64,000 nucleotides of DNA, taken from positions 3,611,001 through 3,675,000 of the forward strand of contig JBAGRR010000001.1 of assembly GCA_036924835.1 (NCBI GenBank). The letters are read 5' to 3'. The notes beneath the pieces were generated by a model. The model was not told where the DNA came from. It saw nothing but the letters and a program-made list of their open reading frames with translations, and made no database searches. The translations under genes and the position numbers were made by a program. This DNA comes from Nitrobacteraceae bacterium AZCC 1564 (GTDB lineage Bacteria > Pseudomonadota > Alphaproteobacteria > Rhizobiales > Xanthobacteraceae). Below are positions 18,680 through 26,915 of this stretch, in pieces (the first letter of the stretch is position 1; each line of letters starts with the position of its first letter).

Positions 18680-19497
18680 TGGCAGCAGGGCGCCGCGGGC
18701 GACTTTCCAAATTCAATATGGCGTCCGTCGCGATCGGGATGGCGTTCCTCTACCTGCCGATCGTGGTTCTCGTGATCTACTCGTTCAACGCGTCTCGCCT
18801 GGTCACGGTCTGGGGCGGGTGGTCGCTCAAGTGGTATCAGGAATTCTTCAACGACGAGGCCATGCTGTCGGCGACCTGGATGAGTCTGCGCGTGGCCGTG
18901 GTCGCAGCCACGCTTGCGACGGTTCTTGGGACGCTCGCGGCGATTGCGCTGTCGCGGGGGGAGGGCTTTCGCGGACGGACGCTGTTTTCCGGCATGCTGT
19001 ATGCTCCTCTGGTGATGCCGGAAGTCATCACAGGCCTATCGCTGCTGCTGCTGTTTGTGGCGATCAATGCCGAACGTGGATTCTGGACCGTCGCCATCGC
19101 GCACACGACACTGACCATGTGTTTCGTCGCTGTTGTGGTTCAATCGCGGCTGAACGGTCTTGATCGATCCCTTGAGGAGGCGGCGATGGACCTCGGATGC
19201 ACGCCGATACGAGCCTTCGTTGCGGTGACGTTGCCATTGATCCTGCCGTCGATCATCGCCGGATGGCTGCTGGCCTTTACGCTCTCGCTCGACGATCTGG
19301 TCATTGCGAGCTTTACCACAGGCCCTGGTTCGGCGACGCTGCCGATCCGTATCTATTCCGAGGTAAGGCTGGGCGTGAAACCGGAGATCAACGCGATCTG
19401 CACATTGTTTATCGGTGTCGTCGCATTGGTGATCGTTGCCGCGTCTCTCGCTTCTAAGTTCTCAAGCAAGCAGGGCGAAAGCGCTGCACCGCTTTAG
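18679..19497 (+). CDS. potI: polyamine-type ABC transporter permease
   Basis: 272 residues, six spans, EAA loop EEAAMDLGCTPIRAFVAVTLP, and SLDDLVIASFTTGPGS near the C terminus as in PotC/PotI. It ends the operon and overlaps the convergent AsmA gene by 4 nt. No periplasmic binding protein gene is found in this operon or elsewhere nearby. Confidence 0.9.
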   Translation: MAAGRRGRLSKFNMASVAIGMAFLYLPIVVLVIYSFNASRLVTVWGGWSLKWYQEFFNDEAMLSATWMSLRVAVVAATLATVLGTLAAIALSRGEGFRGRTLFSGMLYAPLVMPEVITGLSLLLLFVAINAERGFWTVAIAHTTLTMCFVAVVVQSRLNGLDRSLEEAAMDLGCTPIRAFVAVTLPLILPSIIAGWLLAFTLSLDDLVIASFTTGPGSATLPIRIYSEVRLGVKPEINAICTLFIGVVALVIVAASLASKFSSKQGESAAPL

Positions 19498-21521
19498 TTT
19501 GATTTCTCTGAATTTTGAGTGGCGGCAGGTGGGCTATCCGAAGTCGCCGCAGCGGACGGGCTGCCGCCGGATCCTTTGTTGTCGGGAGTCTTTTTCCCGC
19601 CGGTAAAACGCTCAATAACGGATTTCACTGTATCGCGTGTCTTGCGATCTTTTATTGAATCGAGCAGCGGTGCAGATGCCGGCGAGCGACGGATGAGTGA
19701 ATCCGAATCCGGGAAGATGAGCGGGTCGTCCCACGGTCCCTGCACCACGAACGGCAGTTGAAAGGTCGGTGGCGCATCTTTCGCCGACACCAGGCTGGCG
19801 ACGCCTTTCAGATCATATTCACGCGAAGGTACGGATGCCGTTCCGCTGAGCGTGACATTTGTGGTCGGCCCCTCAAGCCGGGCGTCCTCAGTTGTGGCGA
19901 TACCATCATTGAAGCGAATGGCTATATTCAGCTTGTCAAATGGCGTGCTGCCGTTGCGAAAGTTACCGGCACCGGACAAAGGCCTTCGCTCGAGCCGTTT
20001 CAGAAGCTGCTCGATATTCATGCCCCCGATTGCGCCGTCGTGGCCGGCCAAGCTAGCGGTGCCATTGAGTGACTGTGCCAACCCGAACGGGCTGGAGCCC
20101 GATGCTTCCAGCGCCAGATTGAGGTTTCCGCGCCCTGTCAACCTGTTGATGCCAAACATCTCACTGGCGCAGGTTGCCAGGTCTACGTCAGTGAATTGGA
20201 ACTGAGCCTTCACATCGGCGCTGGCATCTGATCGGGCGATGCCGATCGAACCTTTGAGGATCCCGCCATAAATTTGCGCTTCACCAATACTTAGCGCCAA
20301 CGTGCCGTTGCGCAAATTCGCGCCCACGGCGGTGCGGCCCAATTTTGATGGGCCGATCGTGACCTTCGCTGCCGACAGGCGCATGTCGAGATCGGTTGCC
20401 GACAATCCACGCAGATCGAATAGCTGCCTGTTCCAGTCGCGCGCTCCACTTGCCAGCCAGCGCACCGTATTGACGTATGGGGTAAAGTCGAGCGCGTCCG
20501 CGGCCAGCGTCGCCTGCACGGTTTGCCGGTCACCCTTGCTGTAGGTGATAACACCTTCCGCCGAATTGCCGTCGAGTTCGAGATTGACGTTGGTCAATGC
20601 GATCGATTCACCGACGACATTCGTGCGCGCCTTGAGCGCAAAACGCGCAAGCCCGCCGGTGGCGGGCGTATCCTGTCCGGCCCAACGCAAGGCATTGCGC
20701 AGGGAAGGACTGTCGGCCGTCAGCGTCCCTTCCATTAAAAGACTGGTCCGGTTTGCCATCGCGCCATCGAACGCGAATTTCAAAGGCGCGCTTGTCACAC
20801 GAACCTTGATCGCCGACCGGTCGCCGGAGAGAGCCGCGACGAAATCACCAATGTTCAGGCTGCCATCGACGCGCTCACCGCGCCAGTCGAACTGACCGGT
20901 CGCAGCGAAGGAGCGCGAAATCGATGGCCATGCCAGCGACAGGTCAACGCCGTCGATAGTCTCGGTGCCGTTGTGAGCATTCTGGAAAGTGAGAATGCCG
21001 TCCTTGATGCGGATTTCCGAGAACGAGACGGGACTGTCCACGCCCGGTTTCAACGTGCGTGCCAGCGTTTCAACAATCGGCGTCCAGTTGCTGCGGCCGT
21101 CCAAGCTGTGTTTCACGTTCATCTGCGGGTGCAGCAGCGTGACATCCGCAATGTCGTACCGCCCCAACAGGAGGGACGGCAGGCGCAGGTTGGCGGTCAG
21201 TTCATCGACCGCAAGTGGCTCATCGGCAAATCCGCTGCCCCGAGTGCTAGTTCCTTTGAGTCCGACCTTATGCAGCCTCACATAGCTGCCGGGAAAAATT
21301 GAGATGTCGACATCGCCGTTGACCACAAGATCGAGGCCAGTAGCGGCACGAATCTGCCTCTCCACGGACTGTTGCACGGCGTTCCGGTCGACGAGCCAGG
21401 ACATAGCGATTAGTCCGATCGACGCGGCCGCAAGCAATGCCGCAATCGGTATCCCCAGGCGTTTTATTCCTTGGGCCATCGTCAATGAAATCATCCGGTA
21501 GGGGCGGTGGCTTGATGGCAC
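19494..21521 (-). CDS. AsmA-family envelope protein
   Basis: 675 residues. One N-terminal membrane anchor (about 22-42) precedes a long periplasmic beta-rich region with the AsmA N-terminal pattern (VERQIRAATGLDLVVNGDVDISIFPGSY) and the C-terminal AsmA_2 pattern (LNGTASLAGHDGAIGGMNIEQLLKRL). AsmA proteins belong to the bridge-like lipid-transport superfamily between inner and outer membrane. The tail is a Pro/Ser-rich disordered region. The start is a GTG preceded by GGAGGG; in-frame ATGs at 21494 and 21479 are alternatives. Confidence 0.88.
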   Translation of the reverse strand: MPSSHRPYRMISLTMAQGIKRLGIPIAALLAAASIGLIAMSWLVDRNAVQQSVERQIRAATGLDLVVNGDVDISIFPGSYVRLHKVGLKGTSTRGSGFADEPLAVDELTANLRLPSLLLGRYDIADVTLLHPQMNVKHSLDGRSNWTPIVETLARTLKPGVDSPVSFSEIRIKDGILTFQNAHNGTETIDGVDLSLAWPSISRSFAATGQFDWRGERVDGSLNIGDFVAALSGDRSAIKVRVTSAPLKFAFDGAMANRTSLLMEGTLTADSPSLRNALRWAGQDTPATGGLARFALKARTNVVGESIALTNVNLELDGNSAEGVITYSKGDRQTVQATLAADALDFTPYVNTVRWLASGARDWNRQLFDLRGLSATDLDMRLSAAKVTIGPSKLGRTAVGANLRNGTLALSIGEAQIYGGILKGSIGIARSDASADVKAQFQFTDVDLATCASEMFGINRLTGRGNLNLALEASGSSPFGLAQSLNGTASLAGHDGAIGGMNIEQLLKRLERRPLSGAGNFRNGSTPFDKLNIAIRFNDGIATTEDARLEGPTTNVTLSGTASVPSREYDLKGVASLVSAKDAPPTFQLPFVVQGPWDDPLIFPDSDSLIRRSPASAPLLDSIKDRKTRDTVKSVIERFTGGKKTPDNKGSGGSPSAAATSDSPPAATQNSEKSN

Positions 21522-21630
21522 CGGCAGATTCCCTCCTGCGGCGCGAGCGCAACTTGATGGCTTTTCTTGACGCTTTCAAGGCCGTTAGTTAGTGGCCCAA
21601 AGGCCGCGTCATCCCCTATAACTAAAGGCC

Positions 21631-21790
21631 CTGGTGGAGCGGATTTGACGTTCGCGCCCCTTTTCGCCGCGAATTGGTAATGCGAACCTCAAATCCAAAA
21701 GCTCCACTAGAATTATATATTTGCTGGTGGTCCTTCGATTCTAACGTTCGCAGGAGTGCCTGACGAGACCGGATGGAATCGGACCACTAG
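21631..21790 (+). repeat. composite palindrome repeat D (decayed)
   Basis: TGGAG-type palindrome 21631-21710, spacer AATTATATATTTG, TGGTCC-type palindrome 21724-21790. Cores ACGTTCGC. The right arm of the second palindrome lacks about ten bases of the core. It lies in the divergent asmA-scoA gap (363 bases), otherwise occupied only by the scoA promoter. Confidence 0.85.
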
Positions 21791-21801
21791 CCAGCCCGCG
21801 A

Positions 21802-21831
21802 TTGACGTTTCTCGAAGATTTCGCCTAATAA
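21802..21831 (+). promoter_or_regulatory. possible sigma-70-type promoter of scoAB
   Basis: TTGACG and TAATAA are spaced by 18 nt and lie about 50 nt before the scoA start codon, just after repeat D. Assigned by eye only. Confidence 0.45.
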
Positions 21832-21884
21832 TCGCCTACACCCCGGCGGGCTCTGCCGCTTTCCCTCGATCAGGTTACATCACA

Positions 21885-22586
21885 ATGAACAAGGTCTTCC
21901 CCGACGCGAAATCCGCGCTCGAAGGTGTTCTCAAGGACGGCATGATGCTCATGTCAGGCGGCTTCGGACTTTGCGGTATCGCCGAGGTCCTCTCGGATGC
22001 GCTGCGTGAATCTGGCGTCAAGAATCTGACGGTTGTTTCCAACAATGCGGGCGTTGACGGCATCGGACTGAGCCGGCTGCTGGAAACCCGGCAAATCAAG
22101 AAGATGATCTCGTCCTATGTCGGCGAGAACAAGCTGTTCGCGCAGCAGTACCTAGCCGGTGAATTGGAACTCGAATTCAATCCGCAGGGAACGCTCGCCG
22201 AGCGTATCCGCGCAGGCGGCGCGGGCATTCCCGCATTCTACACCAAGACCGGCGTCGGCACTCTGATTGCGGAAGGCAAGGAGGTCCGCGAATTCAACGG
22301 CGAAAAGTACATCATGGAAACCGGCCTCGTTGCCGATCTCGCCATTGTGCACGCCTGGAAGGGCGACACCGCAGGCAACCTCGTTTACCGCAAAACCGCC
22401 CGCAACTTTAACCCGATGATGGCGACTGCCGCCAAGGTGACGATCGCTGAGGTCGAGCATCTTGTGCCTGCCGGCGAAATCGATCCGGACCACATCCATA
22501 CGCCCGGCATTTTCGTGCAGCGCATTGTTGCGGTCGATCCGAAGCTGAAGCGCATCGAGCAGCGCACCACGCGCAAGCGCGCCTAA
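21885..22586 (+). CDS. scoA: 3-oxoacid CoA-transferase subunit A
   Basis: 233 residues from [15 protein letters not shown]; the longer frame to 21756 would start inside repeat D and is rejected. [10 protein letters not shown] is the CoA-transferase family I signature, and [16 protein letters not shown] is typical of the A subunit. With ScoB it moves CoA from succinyl-CoA to acetoacetate, feeding ketone-body or polyhydroxybutyrate breakdown products into central metabolism, consistent with the phasins in this window. Confidence 0.95.
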   Translation: MNKVFPDAKSALEGVLKDGMMLMSGGFGLCGIAEVLSDALRESGVKNLTVVSNNAGVDGIGLSRLLETRQIKKMISSYVGENKLFAQQYLAGELELEFNPQGTLAERIRAGGAGIPAFYTKTGVGTLIAEGKEVREFNGEKYIMETGLVADLAIVHAWKGDTAGNLVYRKTARNFNPMMATAAKVTIAEVEHLVPAGEIDPDHIHTPGIFVQRIVAVDPKLKRIEQRTTRKRA

Positions 22587-22609
22587 CTCATTCCCGACAG
22601 GAGAGCACC

Positions 22610-23260
22610 ATGGCCTGGACTCGTGAACAGATGGCTGCCCGCGCCGCGAAAGAATTGCGCGATGGCTATTACGTCAATCTCGGCATCGGCATTCCGACGC
22701 TGGTGTCAAACTACATTCCGGAAGGCGTAGACGTTCAGCTGCAGAGCGAGAACGGCATGCTCGGCATGGGACCCTTCCCTTACGAGGGCGAGGAAGATCC
22801 GGACCTGATCAATGCCGGCAAGCAGACTGTCACGGAACTGCCGACCACCAGTTATTTCTCCAGCGCGGACTCGTTCGCGATGGTTCGCGGGGGTCACATC
22901 GATCTGTCCATTCTTGGCGCCATGCAGGTGGCTGAGAACGGCGATCTCGCCAACTGGATGATCCCAGGCAAGATGGTCAAGGGCATGGGCGGTGCGATGG
23001 ACCTCGTCGCTGGCGTCAAGCGCGTCGTCGTGGTCATGGAGCACTCGGCCAAGGATGGTCCGAAGCTCTTGCATCGTTGCAATCTGCCGCTGACCGGTGA
23101 GGGTGTGGTCGACATGGTGGTGACCGATCTTGCGGTCTTCACCATCGACAAACACGGCAAAGACGGTATGGCGCTGATCGAGCTCGCCGATGGCGTCACG
23201 CTCGATGAAGTGAAGGCGAAGACGGAAGCCAACTTCCGCGTCGCGCTGAAGAACGCCTAA
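22610..23260 (+). CDS. scoB: 3-oxoacid CoA-transferase subunit B
   Basis: 216 residues, 23 nt after scoA with an AGGAGA ribosome site. The catalytic glutamate lies in the family motif [10 protein letters not shown], and [11 protein letters not shown] starts the domain. Forms the active heteromer with ScoA. The operon ends in a hairpin shared with the convergent gene. Confidence 0.95.
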   Translation: MAWTREQMAARAAKELRDGYYVNLGIGIPTLVSNYIPEGVDVQLQSENGMLGMGPFPYEGEEDPDLINAGKQTVTELPTTSYFSSADSFAMVRGGHIDLSILGAMQVAENGDLANWMIPGKMVKGMGGAMDLVAGVKRVVVVMEHSAKDGPKLLHRCNLPLTGEGVVDMVVTDLAVFTIDKHGKDGMALIELADGVTLDEVKAKTEANFRVALKNA

Positions 23261-23276
23261 AGCTCTGTATTGCTGC

Positions 23277-23299
23277 GTCGGTCAGCTTAGCTGACCGAC
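23277..23299. terminator. bidirectional hairpin between scoB and a DUF1772 gene
   Basis: A perfect 10-bp stem GTCGGTCAGC with a TTA loop; the loop is the stop codon of the minus-strand gene. No strong T run follows on either strand, so terminator activity is uncertain. Confidence 0.5.
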
Positions 23300-23718
23300 G
23301 CCCACAGAAAGATCAGGGTGGCTAGTGCACCAAGCGCAGTTCGTCCCGCGTGCAGCGTGGCCCACCTCTCGATCAAAATCCGGGCGTCAGGACCGACACT
23401 TGCCGGGTCCATATCCATAAGCTTCTGATTGGTCGGCATGATCGCCAGGAGCGTGTAAGGCCAGTTGGCCACGAGAGCGATGGCGCCAAGCAGCCAGAGC
23501 CACTCCGCAGTCTGCCACCACGCCACGACCCCCAGCGCAAAGCCAATGATCGCCAGCGGCGCCTGCATGGCAAAGCCGCGCTTGTAGGATGGCTTCCACT
23601 CAGTCAGGAGTGCGCGGTCATCAAGGGTTAGGCGTGCCGGCTGCTCCACGACGCTGACATACATGGCTGCGCCCGTGAAAACCGCTGAGACGATCAACGC
23701 TAGCTGGCCTGCGAGCAT
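23287..23718 (-). CDS. DUF1772-like membrane protein
   Basis: 143 residues with four predicted membrane helices (about 3-20, 50-68, 75-93, 122-140). The sequence pattern (VVEQPARL early, then WKPSYKRGFAMQAP, and NQKLMDMDP before the last helix) resembles DUF1772/anthrone-oxygenase-like proteins. Function unknown. Its stop lies in the loop of the shared hairpin. Confidence 0.7.
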   Translation of the reverse strand: MLAGQLALIVSAVFTGAAMYVSVVEQPARLTLDDRALLTEWKPSYKRGFAMQAPLAIIGFALGVVAWWQTAEWLWLLGAIALVANWPYTLLAIMPTNQKLMDMDPASVGPDARILIERWATLHAGRTALGALATLIFLWASVS

Positions 23719-23783
23719 ATCGGCTCTCCGAGATGAAGACTGCTGGACGTAGCTGCACGACAGTTGACGGCGTTAGCAAATTG

Positions 23784-25559
23784 TCAGGCCGGTCCTTTCG
23801 GCATATCTGAAAACCGCGTTAGCCATGCGACGGGACCGATGCTGGCTGCCACGATCAGCAGTGCGGCAAATGCGCCTTCCTCGAAACTGCCGCGGCTGGC
23901 GTACTGGTAGATGGAGGTCGAGAGCGTTTCGACATTCATCGGCCGTAACAACAACGTTGCCGGTAATTCCTTCAGGCAATCGACGAATACGATGATGACA
24001 GCACCGAACATGGCCGGCCGCAATAGTGGGATGTGGATCCGCCGCATCGATGTGATCTGCCCGGCGCCGACGCTGCGGGCGCTGTCGTCGTAATCGAGGG
24101 GGATTCGCTCGAAGCCAGCCTTGATGAAACCGGTCGGGACGGCCAGAAATCTGATCACGTAGGCGCTCACCACAGCGGCGCCAGAGCCCATCAAGACAAG
24201 GCCCGGCAACGCGTTTCCGATCCAGCCGGCAAGCGTGTTCAATCCATTGTCGACAGCAAGTAAGGGGGGCAGCAGACCGAGCGCCAGCACGAGTCCCGGC
24301 AAGGCGTAACCCATCTGCGTGATGTTTGCCGATACCGATTTCCATGCCTGCGGTTGCCAGCGATTGGCAAGGATCGTGGCAAGCCCAAGAAGCAAAGCGA
24401 TCAGCGTGGCAAGGGTTGCGAACGCCACTGAACTGAACGCGTCGTGCCACACTGTCGTTTCAAAATTCCCGAATGATCCGCGACGTATGCTCTGATGAAC
24501 GAGAAATAGCAGCGGCACAAAGAATCCGACCACGACAGGAATGAAGCATGCGACGCAGGCCAACCAGCCGCCCACGCCTGAAAGGGGTGTCCGGGCCGTC
24601 AGTCTTGGGCTCTCTGACGAAAACTCATTATTGGCGTGGCGCCGCCCGTAACGTTCGAGCGCGATCAACGCAGAAACGATGGCGAGCACGAAACAAGAAA
24701 GCTGCGCCGCGCCCGAGAGGCTGCCGCGGTTGAGCCAGGTGTTGAAGATCGACACCGTAAGTGTGCGCACGCCGAGATATTCGCTGGCGCCGATGTCATT
24801 GAGCGTTTCGAGGGCAACTAGCGCAAGCCCAACCGCGAGGGCCGGGCGCGCCATGGGCAATGAGACACGCCAGAAGATACTCCAGCGGCCAGCTCCGAGG
24901 GTTTGGGCGGCCTCGGAGAACTCGGCGCTCTGCAATTGAAACATCGCCCGCGCAGACAGATAAACATAAGGATAAAGCACGAGACCGATGATGAAGATTG
25001 CACCGGGCAAGGATCGCAGGTTGGGCAAAGCGGCGACGGCATCCTGGGCAGGTTGCCCCAGGCTCAGCATCCGATGTACGAGGCCCAGCGGTTCGAACAT
25101 GTCCACGTAGACATAAGCCGCGATGTAGGTTGGAATCGCAAGCGGCAGCGGCATCAGCCAGAGCAACGTGCTGCGTCCGGGAAATTCATGCAGTGAGATC
25201 AGCCATGCGGTGCCCGCACCGATGATGAGCGTGACCAATCCGACACCGAACAGCAGCAGCGTCGTATCGCGCAGGGCGAAGGGCAGTACATAGTTGAGCA
25301 GATGTGGCCACAGGTCGGCCGCGGGCTGCAGCGCCAGTATCACGATGGCAATCACTGGAGTTGCGACGAGCAAGGAGGCAAACACGGCCAGTGAGAGAAC
25401 AACTGACCCTGAAATTTGCATCGACGTTATGCGAAAGCGTCTTGGTCTTGGATCTAAATTGAGAGGAAGCTCTGCGGACGATGCGCTCTGCGCTTCCCGC
25501 TTGGTATCGGCCTTGCGCTGTGCGCGTGGAGACGTGAAGAAAGAGAATGCATCGCCCAT
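23784..25559 (-). CDS. fbpB: iron(III) ABC transporter permease, fused double permease
   Basis: 591 residues, about 12 membrane spans in two homologous halves. Each half has a coupling loop: EAAQTLGAGRWSIFWRVSLP in the first and DSARSVGAGQITSMRRIHIP in the second, the FbpB/SfuB arrangement. It forms the full channel for ferric iron delivered by the FbpA-like protein encoded just upstream (24 nt gap). No ATPase gene follows. Confidence 0.92.
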   Translation of the reverse strand: MGDAFSFFTSPRAQRKADTKREAQSASSAELPLNLDPRPRRFRITSMQISGSVVLSLAVFASLLVATPVIAIVILALQPAADLWPHLLNYVLPFALRDTTLLLFGVGLVTLIIGAGTAWLISLHEFPGRSTLLWLMPLPLAIPTYIAAYVYVDMFEPLGLVHRMLSLGQPAQDAVAALPNLRSLPGAIFIIGLVLYPYVYLSARAMFQLQSAEFSEAAQTLGAGRWSIFWRVSLPMARPALAVGLALVALETLNDIGASEYLGVRTLTVSIFNTWLNRGSLSGAAQLSCFVLAIVSALIALERYGRRHANNEFSSESPRLTARTPLSGVGGWLACVACFIPVVVGFFVPLLFLVHQSIRRGSFGNFETTVWHDAFSSVAFATLATLIALLLGLATILANRWQPQAWKSVSANITQMGYALPGLVLALGLLPPLLAVDNGLNTLAGWIGNALPGLVLMGSGAAVVSAYVIRFLAVPTGFIKAGFERIPLDYDDSARSVGAGQITSMRRIHIPLLRPAMFGAVIIVFVDCLKELPATLLLRPMNVETLSTSIYQYASRGSFEEGAFAALLIVAASIGPVAWLTRFSDMPKGPA

Positions 25560-25583
25560 CGCTACACCCGGACGATAACGCGA

Positions 25584-26609
25584 TTAGTTGTCGAAGCCGA
25601 CCTTGTCCACCAGCGTCGCAGCGGCCTTACGGCTCGCCGCAATCTTCGTAATGGACAGGGTATCTGCATTCAGCTTGCCGTAACTTGCGATGGTCGGATT
25701 GACGGTGACGCCCGCGCGGACGGGATATTCGTAATTGGCATCGGCATAAAGTTGCTGCGCCTTTTCGCCCGCCAGCCATTCGATCAGTTTGACGCCATTG
25801 GCTCTGTTGGGTGCGTTCTTCGCCAGCAATACGCCGGACAGGTTCACGTGGGTGCCATCGCCAGCGAATGTGGGAAGGATCACGCGCGTTGCTTCCGCCC
25901 AGGACTTTTTATCGGGATCATTGTTCATCATCAGCGCCCAATAATAGGTGTTGCCGATGCCGAGATCGCATTTCCCCGCCGCAACATCGCGCGCGGTTTC
26001 GCGATCCCCGCCGGATGGCTTTTGCGCCAGGTTGGCCTTGAGGCCGCGCAGCCATTCTTCTGCTTTCGCTTCGCCGTGGCGAGCGACATAGGCCGCGAAC
26101 AATGCGTTGTTGTAGATGTGCTGGCCGGAGCGAATACAGATCTTACCTTTCCATTTCGGGTCCGCGAGCTCTTCGTAAGTGATCGCGCCCTGTTTGACGC
26201 GATCCTTTGAGGCATAGATCACGCGCGCGCGCATGGAGATGCCGGCCCAGTGACCGTCGGGGTCGCGATATTGCGCAGGCACAATCTTATCGATGACCTC
26301 CGATTTGATTGGCTGTGTGACCCCTGCCTGGACGGCCTCATCGATGCGACCGATATCCACCGTCAGCAGCACGTCGGCAGGACTGTTTGCACCCTCAGCC
26401 TTTATGCGCTGTTCAAGACCGGAACTGGCCGATACAACGTTGACTTTGATGCCAGTGTCTTTCGTGAATGCGTCGAAAAGCGGCTGCACTAGCTTGGTTT
26501 CGCGGTACGTATAGACATTTACTTCACCCGATTGAGCGACCGCGGATGCGTTCAAGGTGGTTGCTGATGCGATAGCCGTTGCAACGGCGAGAATACGAAT
26601 ACGGGACAT
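25584..26609 (-). CDS. fbpA: iron(III)-binding periplasmic protein
   Basis: 341 residues from MSRIRILAVATAIASATT, which forms a signal peptide ending near SAVAQS; a longer frame to 26648 adds no signal-like sequence. Features of FutA/FbpA: EVNVYTYRETKLVQPLFDAF at the mature start and GNTYYWALM, whose paired tyrosines ligate Fe3+ in this family. It captures ferric iron in the periplasm for FbpB. Confidence 0.92.
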   Translation of the reverse strand: MSRIRILAVATAIASATTLNASAVAQSGEVNVYTYRETKLVQPLFDAFTKDTGIKVNVVSASSGLEQRIKAEGANSPADVLLTVDIGRIDEAVQAGVTQPIKSEVIDKIVPAQYRDPDGHWAGISMRARVIYASKDRVKQGAITYEELADPKWKGKICIRSGQHIYNNALFAAYVARHGEAKAEEWLRGLKANLAQKPSGGDRETARDVAAGKCDLGIGNTYYWALMMNNDPDKKSWAEATRVILPTFAGDGTHVNLSGVLLAKNAPNRANGVKLIEWLAGEKAQQLYADANYEYPVRAGVTVNPTIASYGKLNADTLSITKIAASRKAAATLVDKVGFDN

Positions 26610-26669
26610 GGTGCAGTTCCGGCAACGTTGACGCGCAGCGCCGTTCAATCTTGCGAATACGCTGCGATG

Positions 26670-26833
26670 CTAGTGTTCCGAATCCAAAGTTTGCCTCACC
26701 GTGCAGCGCGCTCCGTAGCGAACTTTGGATTCCAGAGGACATTAGTAAACTTATGATCCTAGTGTGGTAGTTTAGAAGTTCGCTGCAAGGACTCGCGGGA
26801 AAGATAGAGCGAACTTCTGAACTACCACACTAG
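26670..26833 (-). repeat. composite palindrome repeat E
   Basis: Reverse orientation: TGTTCC/TGTCC-type palindrome 26670-26745, spacer TAAACTTATGATC, TGTGG-type palindrome 26759-26833. The second palindrome has lost the usual 3-nt bulge. The copy fills most of the 306-base gap upstream of fbpA; nothing else is seen there. Confidence 0.9.
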
Positions 26834-26915
26834 CGGTGTCTAACGCAGCCGCGCTTGCGCGCTCCCGTGACGCAGTGTCGCGAAATCGTCTTTTTAGAGC
26901 GATTCCAAGAAGGTG

